The notes below the pieces were generated by a model. That model was given only the letters and a program-made list of their open reading frames with translations, ran no database searches and was not told where the DNA came from. Of a stretch of 64,000 nt of DNA, positions 1-11,205 are shown piece after piece. The DNA comes from CADEEN01 sp963783785 (GTDB lineage Bacteria; Pseudomonadota; Gammaproteobacteria; Burkholderiales; Burkholderiaceae_C). Numbering within the stretch: the first letter of the stretch is position 1; each line of letters starts with the position of its first letter. The stretch spans positions 124,001-188,000 of the forward strand of contig CAWAOQ010000010.1 in assembly GCA_963783785.1 (NCBI GenBank), in the 5' to 3' direction. Position numbers and translations under genes: made by a program.

Positions 1-764
1 AAGCCCAGGTGCAGGCAGCGCGCGCGTCGCTGGATGTGGCCAGCAAGGAACTCGCGCGCCAGCAGCAGCTGTTCCAGAGCAACTTCATCAGCCAGGCGGC
101 ACTGGACCGTGCCGAGTCGGAGTTCAAGGCCACCCAAGCCCAAGTCAATGCGCAGGTGGCACAAGCCGGCGCCGCCCAGACCCTGACCGGTCTGCACGTC
201 GTCCGCGCACCCTACGACGGCGTCATCGCCGAGGTGCCCGTGGCCCTGGGCGACATGGCGCTGCCCGGCCGCCCACTGCTGACCGTGTACGACCCGTCAG
301 CACTGCGCATCACGGCGGCCGTGCCGCAGACTGTGGCGACGCAGATCGTCAGCGGCCAGGTCCTGCGGGCCGAACTGCCCGGCCTGCCGACTGCCCGCCA
401 GTGGCCGACCCCGGCACGCGTGCAGGTGCTTCCCACGGTCGATGCATCGACGCATACGGTGCAAGTGCGCGCCGATCTGCCCAGCGGCCTCGAAGGCGTC
501 GCGCCGGGCATGTTCGCGCGCCTGTGGCTGCCGCTGCCTGCCACCGCTGGCAGCCCCGCGGCTGCCGGCCTGTCCATACCGCGGCAAGCGATCGTGAGAC
601 GCGCCGAGATGATCGGCCTGTACGTCCTCGACCCGAACGGGCGACCGGTCTTGCGCCAGGTGCGCATCGGCCGCAGCGACGGCAACCGCGTCGAGATCCT
701 GTCGGGGCTGATGCCGGGTGAACGCGTGGTGACCGATCCGCAGGCCGCGGCCCGCGTTCGCTGA
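1..764 (+). CDS. RND efflux periplasmic adaptor (HlyD/MFP family), 5' end missing
   Basis: This is the C-terminal part of a membrane fusion protein that links an inner-membrane RND pump to an outer-membrane channel in the periplasm. The visible part opens inside the alpha-helical hairpin (repeats rich in A, Q and E around 'SQAALDRAESEFKATQAQ'). It continues through the lipoyl half-motif 'VVRAPYDGVIAEV' and the beta-barrel, and ends with the membrane-proximal domain ('GLMPGERVVTDP'). The start codon lies upstream of the window. The pump gene begins 8 bp after the stop, so the two form an operon. Substrate cannot be told from the sequence; the family exports drugs, solvents or metals. Confidence 0.85.
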   Translation, partial: AQVQAARASLDVASKELARQQQLFQSNFISQAALDRAESEFKATQAQVNAQVAQAGAAQTLTGLHVVRAPYDGVIAEVPVALGDMALPGRPLLTVYDPSALRITAAVPQTVATQIVSGQVLRAELPGLPTARQWPTPARVQVLPTVDASTHTVQVRADLPSGLEGVAPGMFARLWLPLPATAGSPAAAGLSIPRQAIVRRAEMIGLYVLDPNGRPVLRQVRIGRSDGNRVEILSGLMPGERVVTDPQAAARVR

Positions 765-772
765 GACTCGCC

Positions 773-3700
773 ATGACGACACCGGACCTCACGCCCGCGA
801 TGGGCATCTCTGGGCGTATCGCGGCCTTCTTTCAGCGCGCCCACATCACGCCACTGCTGGCGCTGCTGGCGCTGCTGCTGGGCATCTTCGCGGTGGGGGT
901 GACGCCGCGCGAGGAAGAACCGCAGATCAACGTCACGATGGCCAACGTGCTGATCCCGTTTCCCGGCGCCAGCGCGCGCGATGTCGAGCAGATGGTCGCC
1001 GGGCCGGCCGAGCAGGTGCTGGCACAGATCTCGGGCATCGAGCACGTGATGTCGGTGTCGCGGCCGGGCCTCGCGGTGATCACGGTCCAGTTCAAGGTCG
1101 GGGTGCCTCGCACCGAAGCCCTGGTGCGCCTGTACGACACCGTCCACTCCAACGCCGACTGGCTGCCCAAGGATCTGGGCGTGCTCGACCCCATCATCAA
1201 ACCCAAAGGCATCGACGATGTACCGATCGTGACGCTGACGCTCTATAGCGAAGACGCCACCACCGGCGCCTTCGACCTGGAGCGCGTCGCGCACAGCATC
1301 GAGGCTGACATCAAGCGTGTCGCCGGCACACGCGAGGTGGTCACCATCGGCGGCCCCGGCCGCGCCGTGATGGTCGAGATCGATCCGACGCGCCTGGCTG
1401 GCGCCGGCGTGACCGTGGCCGATCTGCGCACCGCGCTGCAGTCGGCCAACCTCGGGCTGCCAGTGGGCGAGTTGATCTCCGGCAACCGGGCCGTGGCGAT
1501 CGAGTCCGGGCCGTTCCTGCGCCAGGCCAGCGAAGTTGGCGACCTGGTGGTCGCGGTGCGCGGCGCAAGGCCGGTGTTCCTGCGCGACGTCGCGACAGTG
1601 CGCGACGGTCCGCTGCCGCCGAGCCGCTACGTCTGGCATGGCGTTGCTGGCAAGGACGGTGCCGCGCCGGTCGAGTACCCCGCCGTCACGGTCTCGGTGA
1701 CCAAGAAACCGGGCGAGAACGCGATCGACGTGGCCAACGCGGTGATGCGACGCGTCGACGTGCTGCGCAACACCGTGATCCCGAGCAATGTGCAGGTCGT
1801 GGAGACCCGCAACTACGGCGCCACCGCCAACGACAAGGCGCAGAAGTTGATCCAGAAGCTGCTCTTCGCGACCGCGTCGGTGGTGGCGCTGGTGTTCATC
1901 GCGCTGGGCCGCCGCGAGGCGGCGATCGTCGGCAGCGCGGTGATCCTGACGCTGATGGTGACGCTGTTCGCATCCTGGGCCTGGGGCTTCACGCTGAACC
2001 GGGTCTCGCTGTTCGCGCTGATCTTCTCGATCGGTATCCTGGTCGACGACGCGATCGTGGTGGTCGAGAACATCCACCGCCACCAGCAGTTGCATCCGGG
2101 CCGCACGCTGGCGCAGATCATCCCCGGCGCGGTCGACGAAGTTGGCGGACCGACGATCCTGGCCACACTGACGGTCATCGCCGCGCTGCTGCCGATGGCC
2201 TTCGTGACCGGCCTGATGGGGCCGTACATGAGCCCGATCCCGATCAACGCCAGCATGGGCATGCTGCTGTCGCTGGCGATCGCCTTCGTCGTCACGCCCT
2301 GGCTGGCCCGGCTGTGGATGAAGTCGGCGCCGGCGCCAGACCGGCGACGCGCCCCACGCCACCGCCAGCCATGGTGGCCTGGCGGCCAGGATCGCGCCGT
2401 GGTTCGAGCGCCTGTTCCGGCCCCTGCTCGACGAAGGCCGTGGCACGCGCAATCGGCGTCTGCTGGGCGTCGGCATCATGGTGCTGATCGCCGTCTCGCT
2501 GGCGCTGCCAGCCACTGGACTGGTGCTGCTGAAGATGCTGCCGTTCGACAACAAGTCGGAGTTCCAGGTGGTCGTCGACATGCCCGCCGGCACGCCGGTC
2601 GAGCAGACCGCGGCGGTGATGCACGAACTGGGTGCCTACCTGGCCACCGTGCCCGAGGTCACGCACTACCAAGCCTACGCAGGCACTGCGGCGCCGATCA
2701 ACTTCAACGGCTTGGTGCGCCAGTACTACCTGCGCGCCGGCGGCGACGTCGGCGACCTGCAGGTCAACCTGGTCGACAAGCACCTGCGCGACGAGCAGAG
2801 CCACGCGATCGCGACCCGCGTGCGGCCGGCGCTGCAGAAGATCGGCGAGCGCTTCGGCGCCAACATCAAGGTCGTCGAAGTGCCGCCGGGTCCGCCGGTG
2901 CTGTCGCCGATCGTGGCCGAGATCTACGGCCCCGAAGCGGCCGGGCGGCAGCAGGTCGCGAAGTCGGTGCGCGCGGTCTTCGCGGCGACGGCAGGCGTGG
3001 TCGACGTCGACGACAGCAGCATCGCCGACGCGCCGAAGACCTTGCTGCTGGTGGATCGACGCAAGGCGGCGATGCTCGGCGTGCCGCAGCAGGCGATCGT
3101 GGCCACGCTGCGCGCGGGGCTGGCCGGCGAGGCGACGGCCTATCTTCACGATCAGACAAAGTACCCCGCCGCCGCCACGCTGCAGCTGCCGGCTGAGCGT
3201 CATGGCGACCTGAACGCACTGCTGCAGCTCACGGTGCGCAGCGCCGAGGGCAAGCTGGTGCCGATCCGCGAGCTGGTCACGGTGACCGACACGGTGCGCG
3301 AGCAGCCGATCCATCACAAGGACCTGTTGCCGGTGAACTACGTCGTGGCCGACATGGCCGGCAAGATCGATAGCCCGCTGTACGGCATGTTCTCGATGCG
3401 TGGCGAACTGGCCAAGATCGCCACGCCCAGTGGAGGCAAGCTGGTCGAGCACTTCATCAGCCAGCCCGAAGACCCGTGGCGCGACTACACGCTGAAGTGG
3501 GATGGTGAGTCGCAGATCACCTACGAGACCTTCCGCGACATGGGAGCCGCCTATGCCGTCGGGCTGGTGCTGATCTACCTGCTGGTGGTGGCGCAGTTCG
3601 GCTCATACCTGACACCGCTGATCATCATGGCGCCGATCCCGCTGACCATCATCGGCGTGATGCCGGGCCACGCGCTGCTGGGTGCGCAGTACACCGCGAC

Positions 3701-4079
3701 CAGCATGATCGGGATGATCGCGCTGGCCGGCATCATCGTGCGCAACTCGATCCTGCTGGTGGACTTCATCAACCTGCAGGTGCGTGATGGCGTGCCTTTC
3801 AAGCAGGCCATCGTGCAGTCGGCCATCACCCGTGCCCAGCCGATCGTATTGACGGGGCTGGCCGCGATGCTGGGGGCCTTCTTCATTCTCGACGATCCGA
3901 TCTTCAATGGTCTGGCGATCTCGCTGATCTTCGGCATCTTCGTCTCCACCGTGCTGACGCTGGTGGTGATCCCGATCCTCTACTACGTCGCCTACCGCCA
4001 CAGGATCGGCGCGATCACGGGACCGACCACGCCTGAACCCGTTTCTTCTCCCATCCCACTTCAAGGAGCTTCGACATGA
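773..4079 (+). CDS. RND efflux pump inner-membrane permease, interrupted by one frameshift
   Basis: Proton-driven pump of the AcrB/HAE1 superfamily. The N-terminal half reads in one frame from 773 to about 2340. It has the TM1 region, the porter domain and the TM4 proton-relay motif 'LVDDAIVVVENI'. The C-terminal half reads in the next frame, from about 2340 to 4079. It has the second porter domain and TM10 ('IALAGIIVRNSILLVDF'). Both halves are well conserved, and the whole span is one base longer than a multiple of three. Removing one base near 2331-2342 gives a continuous protein of about 1101 residues, normal for the family. It follows its adaptor by 8 bp, and its stop overlaps the next start (ATGA). 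The break is probably a sequence error; otherwise this is a recent pseudogene. Confidence 0.85.
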
Positions 4080-4286
4080 CTTCCTGGCAAATCGTCCGCA
4101 TCGTCGCTGGCACTTTCATCTTGCTGTCGCTGGCAATGGGTGTTCCCGGCAGCCCGCTCTTCGTCAGCCCGTGGTGGCTGGCCTTCACCGCGTTCGTCGG
4201 TGCCAACCTGCTGCAGAGCGGTGCTAACCAAGTGGTGCCTGATGGAGTTCATCGTGCGCAAGCTCGGCGCGCAACCGGGAGCCTGA
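4076..4286 (+). CDS. DUF2892/YgaP-like small inner-membrane protein, frameshifted
   Basis: Short membrane protein with two hydrophobic segments ('IVAGTFILLSLAMGV' and 'WWLAFTAFVGANLLQSG'). This matches the DUF2892 domain found alone or fused to rhodanese domains. The opening frame loses similarity after 'LLQSG' near 4221-4226. The next frame continues with 'TKWCLMEFIVRKLG', the expected family C-terminus, and stops at 4284-4286. One extra base therefore explains the sequence, and the intended protein is about 69 residues. The start overlaps the pump stop by four bases, and trxC starts four bases after the stop, suggesting one transcript. Function is unknown; a link to sulfur or thiol handling is only suggested by the neighbour. 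Confidence 0.65.
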
Positions 4287-4289
4287 GCG

Positions 4290-4760
4290 ATGAAACTGGT
4301 CTGTCCCGCCTGCAGCGCCACCAATCGCGTGCCTGACGAGCGCCTGCACGACGAGCCGGTGTGCGGACGCTGCGGTACCGAGTTGATGGCCGCGCAGCCG
4401 GTGATGCTCACCGATGCCGCGTTGCCGGCGTTCATCGCCGGCACCGAACTGCCGGTGCTGGTGGATTTCTGGGCCGACTGGTGCGGACCCTGCAAGATGA
4501 TGGCACCCCATTTCGCCAACGCCGCGGCGCAATTGCCGAACGTGCGCTTCGCGAAAGTCGACACCGACGCGAATCCGAAGGCCAGCGTGGGCAACCGCAT
4601 CCGCAGCATCCCGACGCTGATCCTGTACCGCGGCGGGCAGGAGGTGGCGCGTCAGTCCGGCGCGATGACTTCCGGCGACTTGCTGCGCTGGGTGCAAGGC
4701 GCAGCTAGGACGCTGAGGCTGAGGCGCACACCTTCGCCGCGTTCGGCAAGGCGTTTCTAG
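4290..4760 (+). CDS. trxC: Thioredoxin 2 (zinc-binding thioredoxin)
   Basis: Cytoplasmic disulfide reductase. Two CxxC pairs at the N-terminus ('CPAC' near residue 5 and 'CGRC' near residue 26) form the zinc ribbon that separates TrxC from TrxA. The active site 'WCGPC' follows in a full thioredoxin fold with the cis-proline loop 'SIPT'. The last 22 or so residues, after 'LLRWVQ', are arginine-rich and unlike the family. Removing one G from the GG at 4698-4699 would end the protein at 4716 after 141 residues, close to the usual 139. The long tail is therefore probably another one-base insertion. It lies directly after the DUF2892 gene. Confidence 0.9.
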   Translation: MKLVCPACSATNRVPDERLHDEPVCGRCGTELMAAQPVMLTDAALPAFIAGTELPVLVDFWADWCGPCKMMAPHFANAAAQLPNVRFAKVDTDANPKASVGNRIRSIPTLILYRGGQEVARQSGAMTSGDLLRWVQGAARTLRLRRTPSPRSARRF

Positions 4761-4763
4761 GTG

Positions 4764-4837
4764 TGGAGGCGCGGCCCAGAGTCGAACTGGGCTGGGCGGA
4801 TTTGCAATCCGCTGCATAACCGCTTTGCTACCGCGCC
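4764..4837 (-). tRNA. tRNA-Cys (GCA)
   Basis: The reverse complement folds as a 74-nt cloverleaf with a GGCGCGG/CCGCGCC acceptor stem. The anticodon loop is TTGCAAA (GCA), the T-arm is GTTCGAC, and CCA is encoded at the 3' end (TGG at 4764-4766). Confidence 0.95.
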
Positions 4838-4853
4838 GGGGCTTGCACTGACA

Positions 4854-4881
4854 GAAAAGGGAAGCCGGTTGGGCTTCCCTT
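4854..4881 (-). terminator. Rho-independent terminator between tRNA-Gly and tRNA-Cys
   Basis: A perfect 10-bp stem (4857-4866 with 4872-4881) with a five-base loop is followed on the minus strand by a short T run. It lies downstream of tRNA-Gly and upstream of tRNA-Cys, so the two tRNAs may not share a full transcript. Confidence 0.6.
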
Positions 4882-4890
4882 GGACATGTC

Positions 4891-4966
<76 letters not shown>

Positions 4967-5005
4967 ATCGATCTTTCGATGGTTGGTACGTCCAGCGAAG
5001 CGCGC

Positions 5006-5011
5006 ATTATA
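5006..5011 (-). promoter_or_regulatory. Consensus -10 box upstream of tRNA-Gly
   Basis: TATAAT on the minus strand, about 40 bp upstream of the tRNA-Gly 5' end. It is a perfect sigma-70 -10 hexamer. No convincing -35 box is seen, so the assignment rests on the hexamer and its position. Confidence 0.45.
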
Positions 5012-5050
5012 CGCAAAGAATACGCGCCCTACGCCGGGCGTAGCCCTCAC

Positions 5051-7465
<2,415 letters not shown>

Positions 7466-7539
7466 CGGGGGGTCCTCTCTTTCTCAGGCCCAGTTGGGGC
7501 CCGAGAGGGGAATGTCAAGGTGGCGATGCAGCCCGCGGC

Positions 7540-8805
7540 TCAGGCGCTGGCCTTGGCTTGCTCGCGATAGACCAGCAGCGGCTTGCTGCCTTCTTCAATG
7601 TTGTGCTCGTCGACCACCACCTTGGCCACACCGTCGAGGTTGGGCAGGTCGAACATGGTGTCGATCAGCGACTGTTCCAGGATCGAGCGCAGGCCGCGGG
7701 CACCGGTCTTTCGCGCCAGCGCCTTGCGGGCGATCGCCGCCAATGCCGACGGCCGGATCTCAAGGTCCACGCCATCCATCGCAAACAATCGCTGGTACTG
7801 CTTGAGCAGGGCGTTCTTGGGCTCGGTGAGGATCTGGACCATCGCCTCTTCGGTCAGTTCACCCAGCGTGGCCACCACCGGCAGGCGGCCGACCAGTTCC
7901 GGGATCAGGCCGAACTTGATCAGGTCCTCCGGCTCGACCTCGCGAAAGACCTCGGAGACACGCTTTTCAGTCTTGCTGTGGACCGTCGCGCCGAATCCGA
8001 TGCCTGAGCGCTCGGTGCGGTTCTGGATCACTTTCTCCAGCCCGTCGAATGCCCCACCGCAGATGAACAGGATGTTGGTCGTGTCGATCTGCAGGAAGTC
8101 CTGGTTCGGGTGCTTGCGCCCGCCCTGTGGCGGCACGCTGGCCATCGTGCCTTCGACCAGCTTCAGCAGCGCCTGCTGCACGCCCTCGCCCGACACGTCG
8201 CGCGTGATGCTGGGGTTGTCTGCCTTGCGGCTGATCTTGTCGATCTCGTCGATGTAGACAATGCCGCGCTGGGCCCGCTCGACGTCGTAATTGCAGTTCT
8301 GCAGCAACTTCTGGATGATGTTCTCGACGTCTTCGCCGACGTAGCCGGCTTCCGTCAACGTCGTCGCATCGGCGATCACGAAGGGCACGTTGAGCAGGCG
8401 TGCCAGCGTCTGCGCCAACAAGGTCTTGCCGGACCCGGTGGGGCCGATCAGCAGGATGTTGCTCTTGGAGAGTTCGACCTCGTCCTTGCCGCCAAGATGC
8501 TTGAGGCGCTTGTAGTGGTTGTACACCGCCACCGACAGCGTGCGCTTGGCGACTTCCTGCCCGATCACGTACTGATCCAGGCTGCCTTTGATTTCGCTGG
8601 GCGTCGGCAAGTCGGACTTGGCAGCCCTCGCGCCCGGCGCATCGGGCGGCACTTCGTCGCGAATGATGTCGTTGCAAAGCTCGATGCACTCGTCGCAGAT
8701 GAACACCGACGGCCCGGCAATGAGCTTCTTCACCTCGTGCTGGCTCTTGCCGCAGAACGAGCAGTACAGAACCTTCTCGCTGGAAGAGCCTTTTTTCTCT
8801 GGCAT
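7540..8805 (-). CDS. clpX: ClpX, ATP-binding subunit of ClpXP
   Basis: AAA+ unfoldase that recognises tagged substrates and feeds them to ClpP. The N-terminal zinc-binding domain has Cys15, Cys18, Cys37 and Cys40 ('CSFC...CDEC'). The AAA+ core has Walker A GPTGSGKT (121-128), Walker B 'IVYIDEIDK' and the sensor/small domain ending near 'RSILEQSLIDTMF'. The 421-residue length is normal. It lies 212 bp downstream of clpP and 74 bp upstream of lon. The clpP-clpX gap has space for its own promoter, but I could not identify one with confidence. Confidence 0.98.
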   Translation of the reverse strand: MPEKKGSSSEKVLYCSFCGKSQHEVKKLIAGPSVFICDECIELCNDIIRDEVPPDAPGARAAKSDLPTPSEIKGSLDQYVIGQEVAKRTLSVAVYNHYKRLKHLGGKDEVELSKSNILLIGPTGSGKTLLAQTLARLLNVPFVIADATTLTEAGYVGEDVENIIQKLLQNCNYDVERAQRGIVYIDEIDKISRKADNPSITRDVSGEGVQQALLKLVEGTMASVPPQGGRKHPNQDFLQIDTTNILFICGGAFDGLEKVIQNRTERSGIGFGATVHSKTEKRVSEVFREVEPEDLIKFGLIPELVGRLPVVATLGELTEEAMVQILTEPKNALLKQYQRLFAMDGVDLEIRPSALAAIARKALARKTGARGLRSILEQSLIDTMFDLPNLDGVAKVVVDEHNIEEGSKPLLVYREQAKASA

Positions 8806-9017
8806 GGGCTGGCTTAAGGGGAACTACGGCAATGATAGTGCAAGCCTGCCGCCGGCACGGACACGCGAAAGAGCCCCTTTTCGTGGTGGGAATCACGCCC
8901 CATCGAGTCGCCACCCGGCCCAGCGACGGCCAAGACATGCCGGATCGGGCCACCCTCGAACGCTGTGTTGCCGGCAAAGAAAGGGGTGCGACGGCAATTG
9001 CCCCGTCGCGCGGTCCT

Positions 9018-9626
9018 CTACGGACGCTTGTCGATCACCTGATCGATCAGGCCATAACTGGCGGCCTCCGCCGCAGACATGAAGTAGTCGCGCTCGCTGT
9101 CGGTACGGATCTTCTCCAGTGGCTGGCCCGTGCGCTCGGCCAGGATGGCGTTCAGGCTCTCGCGCAGCTTGAGGATCTCGCGAGCCTGGATCTCGATGTC
9201 GGTGGCTTGGCCCTGGGCGCCGCCCGAGGGTTGATGGATCATGATGCGCGAATTGGGAAGCGCCAGCCGCTTGCCCTTGGCGCCTGCAGCCAGCAGGAAG
9301 GCCCCCATGCTCGCTGCCATACCCATGCACAGCGTCGAGACCTCGGGCTTGATGAACTGCATCGTGTCGAAGATCGACAACCCGGCACTGACACTGCCGC
9401 CCGGTGAGTTGATGTACAGGAAGATGTCCTTGTCGGGATTCTCACTCTCCAGGAAGAGCATCTGCGCGACTACGAGGTTGGCCGTTTGGTCATTCACCGG
9501 CCCGACCAGGAACACGATGCGCTCGCGCAGCAGCCGGCTGTAGATGTCGTAGGCTCGCTCGCCGCGGCCCGATGTCTCGATCACGATGGGGACCATGCCC
9601 AAGCCTTGCGTTTCAAGCGCGCTCAT
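9018..9626 (-). CDS. clpP: ClpP protease subunit
   Basis: Serine peptidase that forms the tetradecameric chamber working with ClpX or ClpA. The 202-residue protein has the catalytic triad Ser106 ('MGMAASMGA'), His131 ('IMIHQPSGG') and a likely Asp180 ('SERDYFMSA'), and the handle motif 'YINSPGGSV'. The reading frame stays open a further 78 codons upstream. That extension is Arg-rich and overlaps a hairpin downstream of tig, so the start is placed at ATG 9626 ('MSALETQ'), as in the family. It follows trigger factor, which feeds the same quality-control pathway. Confidence 0.97.
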   Translation of the reverse strand: MSALETQGLGMVPIVIETSGRGERAYDIYSRLLRERIVFLVGPVNDQTANLVVAQMLFLESENPDKDIFLYINSPGGSVSAGLSIFDTMQFIKPEVSTLCMGMAASMGAFLLAAGAKGKRLALPNSRIMIHQPSGGAQGQATDIEIQAREILKLRESLNAILAERTGQPLEKIRTDSERDYFMSAAEAASYGLIDQVIDKRP

Positions 9627-9677
9627 CTGATTCCTTCGGTTTGGATGCTGTCGGGCGATTATGTCGCTGAGCAAGAC

Positions 9678-9700
9678 AAAGGCGCCGCACCTTGCGGCGC
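9678..9700 (-). terminator. Hairpin between tig and clpP
   Basis: An 8-bp GC stem (9682-9689 with 9693-9700) with a three-base loop is followed by only three Ts on the minus strand. It may reduce read-through from tig into clpP rather than stop it. Confidence 0.4.
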
Positions 9701-9724
9701 GGCGCCTCGCGCGGCGGCGGGCTG

Positions 9725-11032
9725 TCAGGCGGTCATCAGTTCGTCGAACGGCAGCACCTTGTCGGTCACCTGCGCGGTGGCCAGTACGTGGGCCGTGACG
9801 TTGTTCTCGATCACCACTGCCTCGACCTCGGCCATGCGCTGGCGATCCGACAGATACCACCGCATCACCTCGGCGGGCTTCTCGTAGCTCTGGCTCATCT
9901 CTTCGATGTGAGCCTGCAACTGCTCGGGCTTGGCCTGCAGGTTGTTGGCGCGCACCAGTTCGGCGACCACCAGACCCAGGCGAACGCGACGCTCGGCCTG
10001 GGCGGTGAAAAGGTCGGCCGGGATCGGCGCGGTGGCTGCATCCTTGACGCCGCGCTGCTTCAAGTCGGCGCGCGCGGCCTCCACCATGCGCTCGGTCTCG
10101 CTGTCCACCAGGGCCTTGGGCACATCGAGCTCGGCGCTGGCCACCAGCGCGTCCATCACCGCGGCCTTGTTGCGCCCCTGCACGCGGAACTTGACTTCAC
10201 GCTCGAGGTTCTTCTTCACGTCGGCGCGCAGCGCCTCCACCGTACCGCCGGCAATGCCGAGCGACTTGGCAAAAGCCTCGTCGACCACCGGAAGCGACTG
10301 CGACTCGATCTTCTTCATCGTCACCAGGAAGTCGGCCTCCTTGCCGGCAACGTCCTTGCCTTGGTAGTCGGCCGGGAATGCCACAGGGAACGTCTTGCTG
10401 TCGCCGGTCTTCATGCCGCGCACGCCCTTGTCGAACTGCTCCAGCATCTGCCCTTCACCGATGATGAACTGGAATGCCTCGGCCTTGCCCCCTGCAAACG
10501 GCTCGCCGTCGATCTTGCCTTCGAAGTCGATCGTGACGCGGTCGGTCTCGGCGGCACCTTCAACCGCTGGGCGCTGGGCGAAGGTGCGGCGCTGCTTGCG
10601 CAGGATGTCGATGGTCTTGTCGATGGCCGCTTCGGTGACTTCGGTCGAGACGCGCTCGACATGCACCGCTGACAGGTCACCCAACTTGACTTCCGGGTAG
10701 ACCTCGAAGGTCGCGTCGAAAGCGATCTGGCCTTCGGCGGCACCGTCCTTCTGCGTGATCTGCGGCGTGCCGGCAACCCGCAACCTGGCCTCGTTGGCGG
10801 CCGCGGCGAAGGCCTCGCCGACCTTGTCGTTCATGACCTCATAGTGCACCGAGTAGCCATAGCGTTGAGCCACCACCGACATCGGTACCTTGCCGGGGCG
10901 GAACCCGTCGGCCTTGACCGTGCGTGAAAGCTTCTTCAGCCGCGACTGCACCTCGCCGCTGATGGTTTCTGCCGCCAGCGTCAGCGTGATGCGGCGTTGC
11001 AGTTTTTCGAGGGTTTCGACAGTGACCGTCAT
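9725..11032 (-). CDS. tig: Trigger factor, ribosome-associated chaperone and prolyl isomerase
   Basis: Binds the ribosomal exit tunnel and shields nascent chains. The 435-residue length is typical. The N-terminal ribosome-binding domain contains the variant signature 'GFRPGKVPMSVV' (family GFRxGKxP, near residue 43). It is followed by the FKBP-type prolyl-isomerase domain ('DRVTIDFEGKIDGEPFAGG') and the helical C-terminal arms. It starts the tig-clpP-clpX-lon series on the minus strand. tRNA-Leu lies just upstream on the same strand. Confidence 0.97.
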   Translation of the reverse strand: MTVTVETLEKLQRRITLTLAAETISGEVQSRLKKLSRTVKADGFRPGKVPMSVVAQRYGYSVHYEVMNDKVGEAFAAAANEARLRVAGTPQITQKDGAAEGQIAFDATFEVYPEVKLGDLSAVHVERVSTEVTEAAIDKTIDILRKQRRTFAQRPAVEGAAETDRVTIDFEGKIDGEPFAGGKAEAFQFIIGEGQMLEQFDKGVRGMKTGDSKTFPVAFPADYQGKDVAGKEADFLVTMKKIESQSLPVVDEAFAKSLGIAGGTVEALRADVKKNLEREVKFRVQGRNKAAVMDALVASAELDVPKALVDSETERMVEAARADLKQRGVKDAATAPIPADLFTAQAERRVRLGLVVAELVRANNLQAKPEQLQAHIEEMSQSYEKPAEVMRWYLSDRQRMAEVEAVVIENNVTAHVLATAQVTDKVLPFDELMTA

Positions 11033-11061
11033 GATGTCTGGCTATGGATGTGATGAGACTC

Positions 11062-11148
11062 TGGTGCGCGGGGGGGGACTCGAACCCCCACACCATCGCT
11101 GGCGTCAGGACCTAAACCTGGTGCGTCTACCAATTTCGCCACCCGCGC
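11062..11148 (-). tRNA. tRNA-Leu (TAG)
   Basis: The reverse complement is an 87-nt class II tRNA with acceptor GCGCGGG, anticodon TAG in GTTTAGGTC, a long variable arm, T-arm GTTCGAG and encoded CCA at 11062-11064. Confidence 0.94.
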
Positions 11149-11156
11149 GAGGGGAG

Positions 11157-11180
11157 CAGAAAGGGCCCCGCGGGGCCCTT
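11157..11180 (-). terminator. Palindromic terminator downstream of the second RND pump
   Basis: A perfect 20-bp palindrome (11161-11180) of As, Gs and Cs forms a very stable hairpin and is followed by a short T run on the minus strand. It lies between the RND pump stop (11206) and tRNA-Leu. Confidence 0.55.
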
Positions 11181-11205
11181 CAGGCGATTCGGCAAAAGTT
11201 GCATT

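Noticed and set aside
212..2593. Very long open frame on the minus strand opposite the first RND pump (793 codons)
   Set aside because: It lies antisense to a clearly conserved gene and is rich in His, Arg, Gln and Asp, as expected for a shadow frame in GC-rich coding DNA.
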